A stretch of DNA of 64,000 bases. Source: Sipunculus nudus. Lineage: Eukaryota > Annelida > Sipuncula > Golfingiida > Sipunculidae. Positions 26,093 through 38,600 of this stretch are shown piece after piece (positions within the stretch are counted from its first letter, which is position 1; each line of letters starts with the position of its first letter). Under the pieces are notes generated by a model. It worked only from the letters and a program-made list of their open reading frames with translations, was not told the DNA's origin and searched no databases. The stretch lies in NCBI GenBank assembly GCA_026874595.1, contig CM049319.1, positions 41,523,973-41,587,972 on the forward strand, in the 5' to 3' direction. A program made the translations under genes and the position numbers.

Positions 26093-28882
26093 AACAAGAG
26101 ACCCATGGGTCACATCGCTCAGCTGAATTTTGGAAAATATTAGTAACTGCAAAATATTTTTATTTCTTTTGGTTTTTCATGTATGTTATCATTAGAAAAG
26201 CTATGAGAAAATGGCCCTACTAAAATGAAACTCTGTAAATTATAGAATATTGGACATGAGCTTAACCATTTAGTGATGCTTCAAGGGAACAAATAGGCCT
26301 ACGGTAAGTGTTATATAAAAGTAACATTTCATGAACAAATAATGTGTGAAGGTAATTAAGTTTTTTAAAGTTAAATATATGGCCATATGAATTAAAAATT
26401 AATCCTACAAAGTTTGACCAATATTCCTAATTTTAATACTAAGTTAACAGTGTTATTCACACCTAGGCCCTGCCAACTTTAAGAGATATGAATGAAATGC
26501 TACAAGTATTTATATCTTCTTAAATCTTGTCAGTTAGCACTTACATTAGATCCTAATATTTTATCACATTGCTTGTTGCTGAAAAAATGTTAATTTTAAG
26601 ATTCATCTAGTTCATAGTACAGGTCTGTCAACAGGTCTGTCTCTGGGGTTGCCAGAGAAAAAGGCTCCCTGTGGTATGGTATTAACTGCAGACAGCCTGA
26701 TCAGAATGACCTACAGTCACCAGAGTGGACTGCTTGACAATGTAAGGGAATACAACAAGAGCCTCAAAAATAAATTCAATTACTAGCCTAATTTTGCAGC
26801 TTTTATTTTATAATTTCAGATTTTAAAAGATTAAATCCTTATGTGCATATGCTGTGAAAATTAAATCCACAGTACTTACAGAAAAAAAAACGTGCCGTGG
26901 CCAAAGTTGGGCAAAATTTAAGGTACCAATTTTTATTTTTGCTAATATTTTACAGTGTTTTTAAAGATTTTGATCTAATTTTTGGTATACAATTTAATTT
27001 TGATTAATTAAAGTTATATTACTGGAAAAAAGTCCTTAGCTTTAACATGTTTTGTGTTAAGCGATCAAATATCTTTTCTGATTTTTTACAAAATGCATTA
27101 TGTTTAAGCCCATAACTTTTTTTAAATTATATAATACAGACCTTATTTCTGGCATGTATATAGGAACTATATAGAGGAATATTTATAGTAAATATGGGGA
27201 AAAACAGATAAGTGGTTATGATATTGGGCAGTCCTGAAGTGTGAAAATATGTTTTTAATAAAAAAATTGAGGTTTTTCCTTAATTTCTCAAAGGAACAAA
27301 GTTGCAAAGACCCAGTTTTCAGCTTGGTAGGAGATCTTTGGGACATCTAACATTATGCCAACAGCCTGGGGAGCATAGAGATATGCACTGAATGACCTAC
27401 AGTCACCAAAGTGGACTGCTTGATAATGTTAGGGAATACAACAAGAGCCTAAAAAAAACTCAATAACTAGCCTATTTTTTTTTTCAGCTTTTTTTTTTAA
27501 ATTTCAGATTTTAACAGATTAAATCCTTATGTGTACATGCTATGAAAATTAAATCTACAGAACTTACAACAAAAGAAACCTGCCATGGCCAAAGTTGGGC
27601 AAAATTTAAGGTACCAATTTTATATTTTTGCCAATATTTAAAAAAATTTAAAGATTATCATCTAATTTTTGGTATACAATTTAATTTTGATAAATTAAAG
27701 TTGTATACTGAAAAAAAGTCCATACCTTTAACACTTTTGGTCTTAAATGACCAAATATCTTTCCTGATTTTTTTTACAAAGTCCATTATGTTTGGACCCA
27801 TAACTTTTTTAAATTAAATAATACTGACTCAATTTCTGGCATGTACATAGGAACTATATAGAGGAATATTTATGGTAAATATGAAGAAAACCAGATGAGT
27901 GGTTTTGATATTAGGCAGTCCTGAAGTGTGAAAATAAATTTCCAATAAAAAATTGAGGTTTTTCCTTAATTTCTCAAAGGAACAAAGTTGCATAGACCCA
28001 GTTTTCAGCTTGGTAGGAGATCTTTGGGACATCTAACATTATGCCAACAGCCTGGTGAGCATAGAGATATGCACTGAATGACCTACAGTCACCAAAGTGG
28101 ACTGCTTGATAATGTAAGGGACTACAACAAGAGCCTCCAAAAAAACTCAATAACTAGCCTAATTTTACCAGCTTTTATTTTCAAATTTCAGATTTTAACA
28201 GATTAAATCCTTATGTGTACATGCTATGAAAATTAAATCCACAGTACTTAATACAAAAAAAACATACCGTGGCCAAAGCTGGACAAAATTTAAGGTACCA
28301 ATTTTACATTTTTGCCAATATTTAAAAAAATTTAAAGATTTTGATCTAATTTTTGGTATACAATTTAATTTTGATTAATTAAAGTTGTATTACTGAAAAA
28401 AAGTCCCCACCTTTAACACTTTTGGTCTTAAATGACCAAATATCTTTCCTGATTTTTTTACAAAGTCCATTATGTTTGGACCCATAACTTTTTTAAATTT
28501 AATAATACTGATTTAATTTCTAGAATGTACATAGGAACTATATGGAGGAATAATTATGGTAAATATGAAGAAAACCAGATGAGTGGTTTTGATATTAGGC
28601 AGTCCTGAAGTGTGAAAATAAATTTATATTAAAAAATTGAGGTTTTTTCTTAATATCTCGAAGGAACGTAGTCCTATTGACCCAATTTTTGGCATGGAAG
28701 GAGATTTTTGGGACATCTAACAGTATGCCAAATTTCAGATTCGTAGGTCCAATGGTGTCGAAACGTGCCAGTCTTACGGACGGACATCCGGAAGGTTGGA
28801 CGGACAGACAGACAGACGGACGGACGACGGACAATAGACCACAACTATAGCTCAGATGACTTATGGTCAGCTGAGCTAAAAA
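26093..28882 (+). mobile_element. Class A element, complete
   Basis: It starts AACAAGAGACCCATGGGTC with CGCTCAGCTGA and ends with the class A hairpin and GAGCTAAAAA. Three successive F-type modules of about 700 bp each (lead text cagtacttacag, gtaccaatttt, ggcagtcctgaagtgtg, ggaacaaagttgc) are followed by an ACGG/ACAG microsatellite (about 28777-28828). Confidence 0.8.
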
Positions 28883-29508
28883 TCACTCAAGGATCAATTG
28901 AGAAAAGTTTGGTAGTGACGATTATCAAATTGTTCACTGTTTGGCCCTGTCTAATACATTGAACCACTCCTGAGATCTGAGAAATTTTCACCTTAAGCAA
29001 ACGTACAGATGGACGCCACACGAAAACGATTGCAGATTGCACCACCAGTCTTGAATATGAGAGAATGGTATCCAAGATTTATGGGCATACACAGTTTCAG
29101 GCCAATACAGCAAAACACTCCTGAGAAAAGGGCATTAATTGATACTATAATAACTGTAAGGTAGGTGGTGCCACCTGTCTTGTCTTTGAGAAAACTCTCC
29201 AAGATGGATGTACATGCCAAATTTCGGACAAATATATTGAACCACTCCTGAAATATGAGCAATTTTCATCTAATGCACACATACAGGTGGATGCCACACA
29301 AAAACGATTGCAGATAGCACCACCAGTCTTGAATACAGAATGAAGATATCTAAGATATATGGACATGCACAATTTCAGCCCAATACATTGAACCAATCAT
29401 TAAAACAAACTGATGGCAAACGCATGTATGGACACAAAAATGATTGTTGGTGGCGCCACTCCTGAAATATGGGCTAATGCGGTGGAAGCAGCGGCAGTGG
29501 AACCCAGT
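28883..29508 (+). repeat. Two diverged C-like dimer modules (period about 278)
   Basis: cgattgcagat recurs at about 29027 and 29305, and the modules carry gcaccaccagtcttgaat, aggtggtgccacctgtc, catgccaaatttcgg and ctgaaatatgag. Sequence differs strongly from the 13.9-20.2 kb array but the order of blocks and the period agree. Confidence 0.75.
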
Positions 29509-32500
29509 AACAAGTGACCTATGGGTCATGTCGCTCAGCTGACAGGGAAGAGATTAGCTACAGGAAATTTTATCATCAGAATGGTAGTATATACCCATTC
29601 AACTGAAGCATCAAACAGATTAACCAACAGGCCAAGATTTAGTCTTTATTTATATATCTCAAAAATAGAGAAAAAATGTGTAAACTTTAAAAACTAGAAT
29701 ACAGGTAGCCGACAAGTGACCACGTGTATCCGCAAAAATCAGAGTGAAACGGTTGAAGTGAGGCATGGATTGAGTGGCAAGGGGAAATAGAGTGAGGTAT
29801 GTTGCATATTAGCATGGATGTCTGCAGCCTAAATGTGTATGTAGGTTGTGCCACCTACCACAAATCCAGAAAGCTGTCCAAGTTGTATACATATGCAAAA
29901 TTTTAGGCAGAAAAGTCAAACCACTACATGTATATGAGTGATTTTAGCCAACGGCAGACAAACAGACAGACGCTGTGCAAAATGGTTGCAGGTGGCCCCT
30001 CCAGTTTTGTGTATGATAAAGACCTATGTGAGATCTATACACATGCAAAATTTTGGCCCAATCGTTCAAACGGTTCCTGAAATATGAGCTCGGATGTCTG
30101 CAGCGTAAACTAGAAAGAAGGTGGCGCCACCTGTCATAAAATCAAGAAAGCTATCCAGGATGTATAAAACTGCAAAATTTTAGGCAGATATGTCAAACCA
30201 CTGCCAAGATATGAGTGACATTATCCCACGCAGAAAACAGACGCTGTGAAAAACAGTTTTGCCTATGATAAAGAGCTATGTGATATCTATACACATGCAA
30301 AATTTTGGCCCAATCGGTCAAACGATTCCTGAGATATGAGCTTGGATGTGATCAGCTTGAACGTGAATGTAGGTGGTGCCATCTATCATAAAATCAAAAA
30401 GCTATCCTGGATGTATATGCATGCCGAATTTCAGGTGAATTAGTCAATTCACTGCAGAGATATGAGTGATTTTAACCCAAGGCAGATGAACAGATGGACA
30501 CTGTGCAAACATGGTTACAGGTGGCGCCACCATTTTTGTGTATGTTATAAAGCAATCCAAGGGCTACATTTGTATAAATTTTATTTCCTGATTGGTCAAT
30601 CGGTTCCCGAGATATGAGGGTTTATGTGTGGGAACAGACGCACAAATGGACGCTGGATAGAGGGGAAAGGTCAGAGGTCAACACAAATTGGTGAGGCACT
30701 AGTTCACATGTGACTAGATAATTGGTGTAAGTTTCGGAAAAATCGGTCCATTTTTCTCAGAGGAGCTCTCTGGAAACAAACGTGGCGGCGGTGGAGGAAC
30801 CCGGTCAAAAACATAGTATCTGCAAAACTTCGTTTCGGAGGATACAAAAATACAGGTGGCTCCACCAATCTGCAGAAACTAATAAAAACACTTAATGGTC
30901 AATATCCATGCAAAGAATCATGGTGATCTCCGCATAAGTTGTTCAGATACTATAGCTTGAAGGATATGGGTAACAGAGACCTAATTTCAAGTTTCCACAG
31001 GCACTCTTCATGGGCCTCCTTGCATGACAAGAATGAAGTTTCTAGGTCCAGTTGTTGCAATTTGTACCCTGTTGACAGATAACCACATCTTTAAAGGTCT
31101 CAAAAAAAGAGAAAAAGAATTCGTAAAAATTTGAAAAAAATAGAGGTGGCGCACCCAGTCTGCAGAAACTGATGGAACATCTCATGATCAATATGTATGC
31201 CGAAAATCATGCCCATCAGTGTTGTAGTTATTGAGATATTGAAGATTTTGTATGAAATTTTTGACTACTCTGGGGGGTACTTTGGGGCCCCATAGCTCGA
31301 AGGATATGGGTAACAGAGACCTAATTTCTGGTTTCCATGGAGACTTTTCATAGGTCTCTCAGTGTATTGAGAATGAAGATTCTAGGTCCAGTCGTTACGA
31401 TTTGTGCCACGCTAACAGATGACAGCATCCTTAAAGGTCTCAAAAATAGAGGAAAAAATCATAAAAAAAAACCAGAACAAAGACAGGTTGTGCCACCAGT
31501 CTGCAAGAACTGATGAAACACCCCTTGATCAATACGTATGCCAAAAATCATGACCATCAGTGATGTAGTTATTGAGATATTGAAGTTTTTGTATGAATTT
31601 TTTACTACTCTGGGGGGTACTTTGGGGCCCCATATCTCGATGGATATGGGTAACAGAGACCTAATTTCAGGTTTCCATGGAGACTTTTCATAGGTCTCTC
31701 AGTGTGTCAAGAATGAAGATTCTAGGTGCAGTCGTTACGATTTATGCTACGTTAACAGATGACAGCATCCTTAAAGGTCTCAAAAATAGAGGAAGAAATC
31801 GTAAAAAAATCAAACAATATAGGTGGCGCCACCAGTCTGCAGGAACTGATGGAACATCTCATGATCAATATGTATGCGGAAAATCATGACCATCAGTGAT
31901 GTAGTTATTGAGATATTGAAATTTTTGTATGAAATTTTTGACTACTCTGGGGGGGTACTTTGGGGCCCCATAGCTCGAAGGATATGGGTAACAGAGACCT
32001 TATTTCTGGTTTCCAAGGAGATTTTTCATGGACCTTTCAGTGTGTCAAGAATTAAGTTTCTAGGTCCAGTCTTTACGATTTTTGCCTTGTTAACAGATGT
32101 TCACATTTTGAAAGGTCTCAAAAATAGAGAAAAAAATTCATAAAAAAATCCAACCATACAGGTGGCGCCACCAGTGTGCAGGAAGTGATGACACATCTCA
32201 TGATCAATAGTTATGCCACAAATCATGACCATCAGTCAAGTAGTTAATGAGATATTGAAGTTTTTGTATGAAATTTTTTACTTTTCTTGGGGGTACTTTG
32301 GGGCCCGATAGCTCAAAGAATATGGGTAACAGAGACCTAATTTCTGGTTTCCAAGGATATTTTTCATGGACCTCTCAGTGTGTCAAGAATTAAGATTCTA
32401 GGTCCAGTCTTTACGATTTGTGCCTTGTTAACAGATGTTCACATTTTGAAAGGTCTCAAAAATAGAGAAAAAAATTAGTAAAAATTGAACGATATAGGTG

Positions 32501-33180
32501 GCGCCACCAGTCTGCAGGAAGTGATGGAACATCTCATGATCAATATGTATGCCAAAAATCATGACCATCAGTCAAGTATTTAATGAGATATTGAAGTTTT
32601 TGCATGAAATTTTTTACTTTTCTGGGGGGTACTTTGGGGCCCCATAGCTCGAAGGATATGGGTAACAGAGACCTAATTTCTGGTTTCCATGGAGACTTTT
32701 CATAGGTCTCTCAGTGTGTCGATAATGAAGATTCTAGGTCCAGTCGTTACGATTTGTGCCTTGTTAACAGATGTTCACATTTTTAAAGGTATCAAAAATA
32801 GAGAAAAAAATTTGTAAAAAATCGAAAAATACAGGTGGCGCCACCAGTCCTCAGAAACTGATTGAACATCTCATGATCAATATGTATGCCAAATATCATG
32901 ACCATCAGTCAAGTAGTTAATGAGATATTGAAGTTTTTTGTATGAAATTTTTTACTTTTCTGGGGGGTACTTTGGGTCCCCATAGCTCGAAGGATATGGG
33001 TAACAGAGACCTAATTTCTGGTTTCCAAGGAGATTTTTCATTGACCTCTCAGAATGTAAAGTTACAAGATTCTAAGTCCAGCGGTTACGATTTGTGCCAG
33101 GTTAACGGACGGACAGACAGACGACGGACAAAGAGTGATCGCTATAGCTCAGCTTGACTGAAAGTCAGCTGAGCTAAAAA
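29509..33180 (+). mobile_element. Class A element with 338-bp G-type array
   Basis: It starts AACAAGTGACCTATGGGTC and TCGCTCAGCTGA and ends GTCAGCTGAGCTAAAAA at 33180 after a GGACGGACAGACAGACG run. The core is seven tandem units of 336-340 bp (ggtaacagagacc at about 30970, 31310, 31650, 31988, 32326, 32662, 33000). Each has taggtggcgccaccagtc, ccaaaaatcatgaccatcag, gagatattgaag and tggggggtactttggggc. A class E copy (29694-30847) splits the 5' part. Confidence 0.85.
29694..30847 (+). mobile_element. Class E element 2 (1154 bp, with C-type modules)
   Basis: It starts CTAGAATACAGGTAGCCGAC with CCACGTGTATCC and ends catagtatctgcaaaac, then GGAGGATACAA. Between them are four C-type half-modules and a gtggcggcggtgg run. 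The related sequence at 34785-34820 runs across the insertion point uninterrupted (aaactttaaaaa to aatacaggtgg), so the ends are well placed. Confidence 0.75.
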
Positions 33181-33438
33181 ACATAGTATCGGCAAAACTT
33201 TGTTTCAGGATTAACAAGTAAAATCCTGACCAGATAATGAGGTGTCAGTATACAGATATATGCATGCACAATATATATAAGCTAAATGATATTGAAACAG
33301 ATGATATGTGACCACAAAATATATTGTATTAAAATATGTCCTTCTGTATTTTAGTACAAAAACAATGATTTGATTTGATTTTGGCATACCAATTTTTTCC
33401 ACAGAATTAAAAATAGCCATTTAGTAACTTTCGGTAAC
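33181..33438. other. Short AT-rich spacer
   Basis: It begins with a partial class E terminus (acatagtatcggcaaaac) and then carries no recognisable feature. Confidence 0.35.
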
Positions 33439-34611
33439 AACAAGTGACCCATGCGTTATGACGCTCAGCTGACTGGGAAGAGTTTTGCAAAAGGAAATTT
33501 TATCATCTGAATGGTAGTATATACCCATTCAACTGAAGCATCAAATAGATTAACCAACAAGCAAAGATTGTGTCTGTATTTATATATCTCAAAAATAGGG
33601 AAAAAATGTGTAAACTTTAAAAAAAATTAAGGTGGCTCCACCAGTCTGGAGAAACTAATAAAACACTTAATGGTCAATATCCATGCAAAGAATCATGGTG
33701 ATTTCTGCATTAGTTGTTCAGATACTTCAGCTTTTGTATCAAATTTTCTATTATTCTGAGGCATACTTTAGAGTCCTATAGCTTGAAGGATATGGGTAAC
33801 AGACACTTTTGATGGGCCTCCTTGCATGACAAGAATAAAGATTCTAGGTCCAGTTGTTACAATTTGTGCCACATTAACAGATGGCAGCATCCGTAAAGGT
33901 CTCAAAAATAGAGAAAAAAATTCGAAAATTGAATAAAATATAGGTGACACCATCAGTCTGCTGAATCTGATGGAACACCTCATGATCAATGTTTGCCAAA
34001 AATCATGACCATCAGTGTTGTAGTTATTGAGATACTGCAGTTTTTGTATCAAATTTTTCATTATTCTGGGGGGGGGGGGGGGGGGGGGGTATTTTGGAGC
34101 CATACAGCTTAAAGGATATGGGTAACAGAGACCTAATTTCAGGTTTCCATAGAGACTTTTCATGGGTCTCCCTGTGTGTCAAGAATGAATATTCTAGGTC
34201 CAGTTGTTATGATTTGTGCCCTGTTAACAGATGTTCATATCTTTAAAGGTCTAAAAAATAGAAGAAAAAATTCGTAAAAAAAAAAAACCCGAACAAATAC
34301 AGGTGGTGCCATCAGTCTGCAGAGACTGATGAAACACTCCATGATCAATATCCATGCAAACAATTATGGTGATCTCTGCATTGGTTGTTCAGATACTTCA
34401 GCTTTTGTATCAAATTTTTCATTATTCTGAGCTGTACTTTGGAGTGTCATAGCTCAAAGGATATGGGTAACAGAGACCTCATTTCAGGTTTCCATGGAGA
34501 CTTTTCATGGGTCTCTCTGTGTGTCCAGAATGAAGATTATAGTTCAAGTCGTTACGATTTGTACCCTGTTGACAGATAACTACATCCTTAAAGGTCTCAA
34601 AAATAGAGAAA
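33439..34611 (+). mobile_element. Class A 5' part with three G-type modules
   Basis: It starts AACAAGTGACCCATGCGTTA and GACGCTCAGCTGA, with one change in the usual palindrome. The G modules are diverged. A run of 22 G (34068-34089) replaces the usual six-G tract of the module. There is no class A 3' end before the next start. Confidence 0.75.
34068..34089 (+). repeat. G22 homopolymer in a G-type module
   Basis: The usual module tract ctggggggtac (six G) is expanded to 22 G here and to 14 G at 37092-37105. Other G or C runs of 12-16 lie at 42220, 48300 and 50199. Confidence 0.9.
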
Positions 34612-34833
34612 AACAAGTGACCCATGGGTCATGACACTCAGCTGACTGGGAAGAGATTCGCCAATGGAAATTTTATCATCTGAATGGTAGTATATACCCA
34701 TTCAACTGAAGCATCAAACAGATTAACCAACAGGCCAAGATTATGACTGTATTTATATATCTCAAAAATAGAGAAAAAATGCATAAACTTTAAAAAAAAA
34801 AATACAGGTGGTTCCACCAGTCTGCAGAAACTA

Positions 34834-36651
34834 CCGTAATGTCTACATCAGTTCGTATCCTTCATTAGTTCGCACACTATAAATTTCCTGAATCATATCT
34901 TTCTATATTACATATATGAATTCGTACACCAACATACTGTGCCGATATTAGCTATTGCCGGTGACCACCGGCGGTCCGTACAAACAGAAATTGTAGCTAT
35001 GATTAAAACGGCTTTGCATGCGGAGATGAACCAATGTCTACGTTGTTCACCTGATAACAACACATCTTTATGTCTTAGTGCGTGGCAGTAACATGATAAT
35101 TTATCGGAACAATTTTATCTGATTTGCGACTTCATGTATGTAAACAGGAAAAACTGTAACTGATACTGATGGGCCATCTTTGCTTCAGACTTGTTACAGC
35201 ATGAATGTGATTTCAACAATAGAACTCGAGTTAAAAAAAGTGTTTTAATCGATAATATTTTGTTTACTTAATAATAGAATAAGAAGGATTTGTAAGTGGG
35301 AAAATATCACATTAGCTGATGATCATATACTAGTAATCCACTTTGGACAAACCTCGAACAGACCACTGATCACAGGCATGACCTGGTGCTACAAGACATC
35401 AAAGGTTAAATGGAGATCGTCAGAGTGCTTTGAACCACAGCTACAAAGGATATACCGCTGTCTTCAAGAGTTTTTATTTGATAAATCCTGGTAATGTCCG
35501 TGAAATAATTTATTTTTTTCCTGCTGTATAAAATCTTATTATAATTTCCCAAATAAAAACTCCCACATACACTGTTTGTTACAGTGGCCAATTGGTTAGA
35601 GGCGCATGAACAGTTACAGTGTGAACTATGTGCCCCTGGTTCAAATCTATCAGTTTTTTCCCCCCTTTTATGTTAATCCTCCGTCCCAGTTTAAAAATTT
35701 GATAAACATATATTTTTTTTCATTTATTTCTTTCTACTGAAATTACCAAATGGGTAAAGTAAATATTTAATTTATTGAAATATATAAATAAATCTGGTGA
35801 GATTACATATTCACGGCTGTAATAAGTTCACTTGCCGCCAGGTGGCACCCCGAATAAATTTGATTAATGCCCTAAGAAAATCACCATTACCATTTTTTAG
35901 GGCGTATTCTGCAATCCAAACAAATAACGTTTGTAGATAAATTAAACGTTGCAATGGAGTATTACAAAACAATAGCCCATTTCCTTATCACTGATGATGC
36001 TACGCACCGCTGTAGGCCGTGAGAGACCCCTGGCTAATGATGTTTTCCTTTCATGTCCAAACCGTGAAACACTTTGCTTGTTTGTTTACCAATCATTTAT
36101 TTGATGTGTAATATTCAAGTAAGGTGATCAGTGACTCCTGTCAATTTTGTTTGCACCACAGCTGTGATAAAATAAATTTATTAACATACTAATGAGATAC
36201 AAATTTAACAGTTTTGGGTAATAAATTACTGAAGTTCTATTGCCGGTAGCTGGATTTTTGATGATCTTATGATCTTTTGTGCCGGTCTGTGGGTTACGAA
36301 TGTTCAGTTGGTTCCAGCCGGCAGTACAGGCCGTCCCGGTTACCCCGACTGGCGTGGCTAAAACCCTGTATATTATATATAAAAAACACCGGTTTATAAA
36401 ATGCCAGTTACGGGATATATTGGATATCTTTTTCGTCACCAGCAGCGCTCACATATGTTCCCGAACAAGTGTTAAATAATAATTAACATGAGAGTTGCCG
36501 TACATCCTCTATTATCGCCAATCGCTGGTTCTCAGGTGTCAAATGATCTTCTCTCCTGCAATATTCTAATTTTTCATATTTTACATATAATAATTCACAC
36601 ACTGAGAAAAATAATTATTTTTTCGTGTACGAATTCAAGCAGACATTACGG
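34834..36651. mobile_element. TA-flanked DNA transposon 2 (1.8 kb, non-autonomous)
   Basis: The left end CCGTAATGTCTACATCAG and the reverse complement of the right end (CCGTAATGTCTGCTTGAA) agree at the outer 12 bases and again at TTCGTA. TA lies on both sides. The related module at 30870 reads ctgcagaaactaataaaaac without the insertion, proving a TA target duplication. Left subterminal repeats (agttcgtatcc, agttcgcacac) mirror the arrangement in transposon 1. No transposase is recognised. Confidence 0.85.
35583..35655 (+). repeat. tRNA-like sequence (Leu/Ser type) inside transposon 2
   Basis: agtggccaattggttagaggcgc resembles the D arm and A box of Leu/Ser tRNAs, and cctggttcaaatct resembles the B box, followed by a T run. 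The acceptor stem does not pair well, so it is a tRNA pseudogene or SINE head rather than a working tRNA. Confidence 0.35.
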
Positions 36652-38078
36652 TAATAAAAACACTTAATGGTCAATATGCATGCAAAGAATCATGCTGATC
36701 TCTGCATTAGTTGTTCAGATACTTCAGCTTTTCCATCAAATTTTCCATTATTCTGAGGCATACTTCGGAGTCCTATATTTTTAAGGATATGGGTAACAGA
36801 GACCAAATTTCAGGTTTCCTCAGACACTTTTCATGGGCCTCCTTGCATGACAAGAATGAAGATTCTATGTCCTGTTGTTACAATTTGTACCCTGTTGACA
36901 GATAACTACATCCTTAAAGGTCTCCAAAATAGAGAAAACAATTCGTAAAAAATCGAAAAATACAGGTGGCGCCACCAGTCTGCAGAAACTGATGAAACAT
37001 CTCATGTTCAATATGTATACAAAAATTAATGACCATCAGTGATGTAGTCAATGAGATATTGAAGTTTTTGTATGAAATTTTTTACTATTCTGGGGGGGGG
37101 GGGGGTACTTTGGGGTCCCATAGCTCAAAGGATATGGGTAACAGAGACCTAATTTCTGGTTTCCATGGAGACTTTTCATAGGTCTCTCAGTGTGTCAAGA
37201 ATTAAGATTCTAGGTCCAGTCTTTACGATTTGTGTCCTGTTAACAAATGTACACATTTTTAAAGGTCTCAAAAATAGAGAAAAAATTCGTAAAAAATCGA
37301 AAAATATAGGTGGCGCCACCAGTCTGCAGGAACTGATGGAACATCTCATGATCAATATGTATTCAAAAAATCATGACCATCAGTGATGTAGTTGATGAGA
37401 TATTGAAGTTTTTGTATGAAATTTTTGAATATTCTGGGGGGTACTTTGGGGCCCCATTGCTCGAAGGATATGGGTAACAGAGACCTAATTTCTGGTTTTT
37501 GTGGAGATTTTTCATGGACCTCTCAGAATGTGAAGTTACAAGATTCTAGGTCAAGAGGTTACGATTTGTGCCAGGTTAAGGGACAGACGGAGGACAGACA
37601 GACGGACGGCACGACAGACAGACGGACGACGGACAAAGAGTGATTGCTATAGCTCAGATGACTTACAGTCAGCTGAGCTAAAAAATTGTAAAAATCTGAA
37701 AAAATACAGGTGCTGCAACCAGTCTTCTGCAGGAACTGATGGGACATCTCATGATCAATATGTATACCAAAAATCATGACCATCAGTGATGTAGTTAATG
37801 AGACAATGAAGTTTTTGTATGACATTTTTGACTATTCATGGGGGTACTTTGGGGCCCCCAAAGGATATGGGTAACAGAGACCTAATTTCTGGTTTCGTAA
37901 AATAGATATTTCATTGACCTCTCAGAATGTCAAGTTACAAGATACTAGGTCCAGCGGTTATGATTTGTGCCTGGTTAATGGACAGATGGACAGACAGACA
38001 GACAGTGATCACTATAGCTCAGATGACTTACAGTCAGCTGAGCTAATAATCTGTGTATCATTTGGTATGGCAACCTAC

Positions 38079-38198
38079 TTGTGTTCCCCTGCAGACTGGG
38101 AGGGGGTGGAACCATGGCCCCACCCCCACTGCTGGCTCCGGAGCCCTGACCCTGCTGGAATGGATTGTTCTGGATCTTGCCAGCCTTGAATGCAGCAG
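38079..38198 (-). CDS. SNRPC: SNRPC exon: conserved TAAFKAGKI block and start of Pro/Gly-rich tail
   Basis: The acceptor (gttatag before 38198) and phase 1 join this 120-nt exon to the previous one, completing a threonine codon and reading TAAFKAGKIQNNPFQQ, then a Gly/Ser linker and AMVPPPPSLQG. This matches the animal U1C order: DKTTAAF..GKI..NPF, then a PPPP segment. The chosen donor is GTAGGT, ending at 38079 in phase 1. The alternative GTTGCC four bases later would leave phase 2 and not fit the next exon. The length is a multiple of three with phase 1 at both ends, so skipping it keeps frame. The donor lies about 29 bp from the 3' end of a mobile element (38049), unusually close. Open reading on the opposite strand here is a shadow. 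Confidence 0.9.
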
Positions 38199-38600
38199 CT
38201 ATAACAGAAACCCAGCAGTATTATAAAGGCTGATTAATTATCTGGTCAGCATCAAGCATACAAGTTTGTAAAATTTACCTAGTGGCCTAAAGGTTGTAAA
38301 ATTTAACTGTTTCCTTAGTAAACATTCAGGTTTCCTCTTGAGTGTGTGCTTGTGTTAACAGTTAACATGATTCAGCTTAAAACAAGCTTAACTTGCCTAA
38401 TTTATAAAATCTTTGCATACAGAAAATATCTGACATTCTTTTTATATTGCTGTACTGGAAAATTCAAATGCAAATGCTACTGCATTATGTCCTGCATATA
38501 TAGTTTTCTTCTTCTTAATTCTCTATACATGTGAACATGTAATGCTGAACAGGAGAGCATCAGTCTGATAGACTAAAAAAGGGACTCATTAACCTATTAA
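38199..38600. other. Low-repeat SNRPC intron next to the 38.1 kb exon
   Basis: It holds the splice acceptor region of the exon (tgggtttctgttatag on the minus strand). No other gene or repeat is seen. Confidence 0.5.

Larger units (their letters stand above)
34612..38049 (+). mobile_element. Class A element with G-type array, interrupted by a TA-flanked transposon
   Basis: It starts AACAAGTGACCCATGGGTC and carries G modules before and after the 34834-36651 insertion. There are two class A termini, at about 37685 and 38049, each preceded by an ACGG/ACAG run (about 37582-37632 and 37979-38005). The last terminus has ctaataat for ctaaaaat and lies about 30 bp from an SNRPC splice donor. Confidence 0.8.

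Noticed and set aside
33768-34163. 131-codon minus-strand frame with a poly-proline run
   Set aside because: The prolines come from the G22 tract and the rest is antisense of G-type modules.
35583-35655. Functional tRNA-Leu or tRNA-Ser gene
   Set aside because: A and B boxes are present, but the acceptor and T stems do not pair, and it sits inside a transposon.
37914-38189. 91-codon plus-strand frame
   Set aside because: It runs through a class A terminus and then antisense to the SNRPC exon, so it is a shadow.
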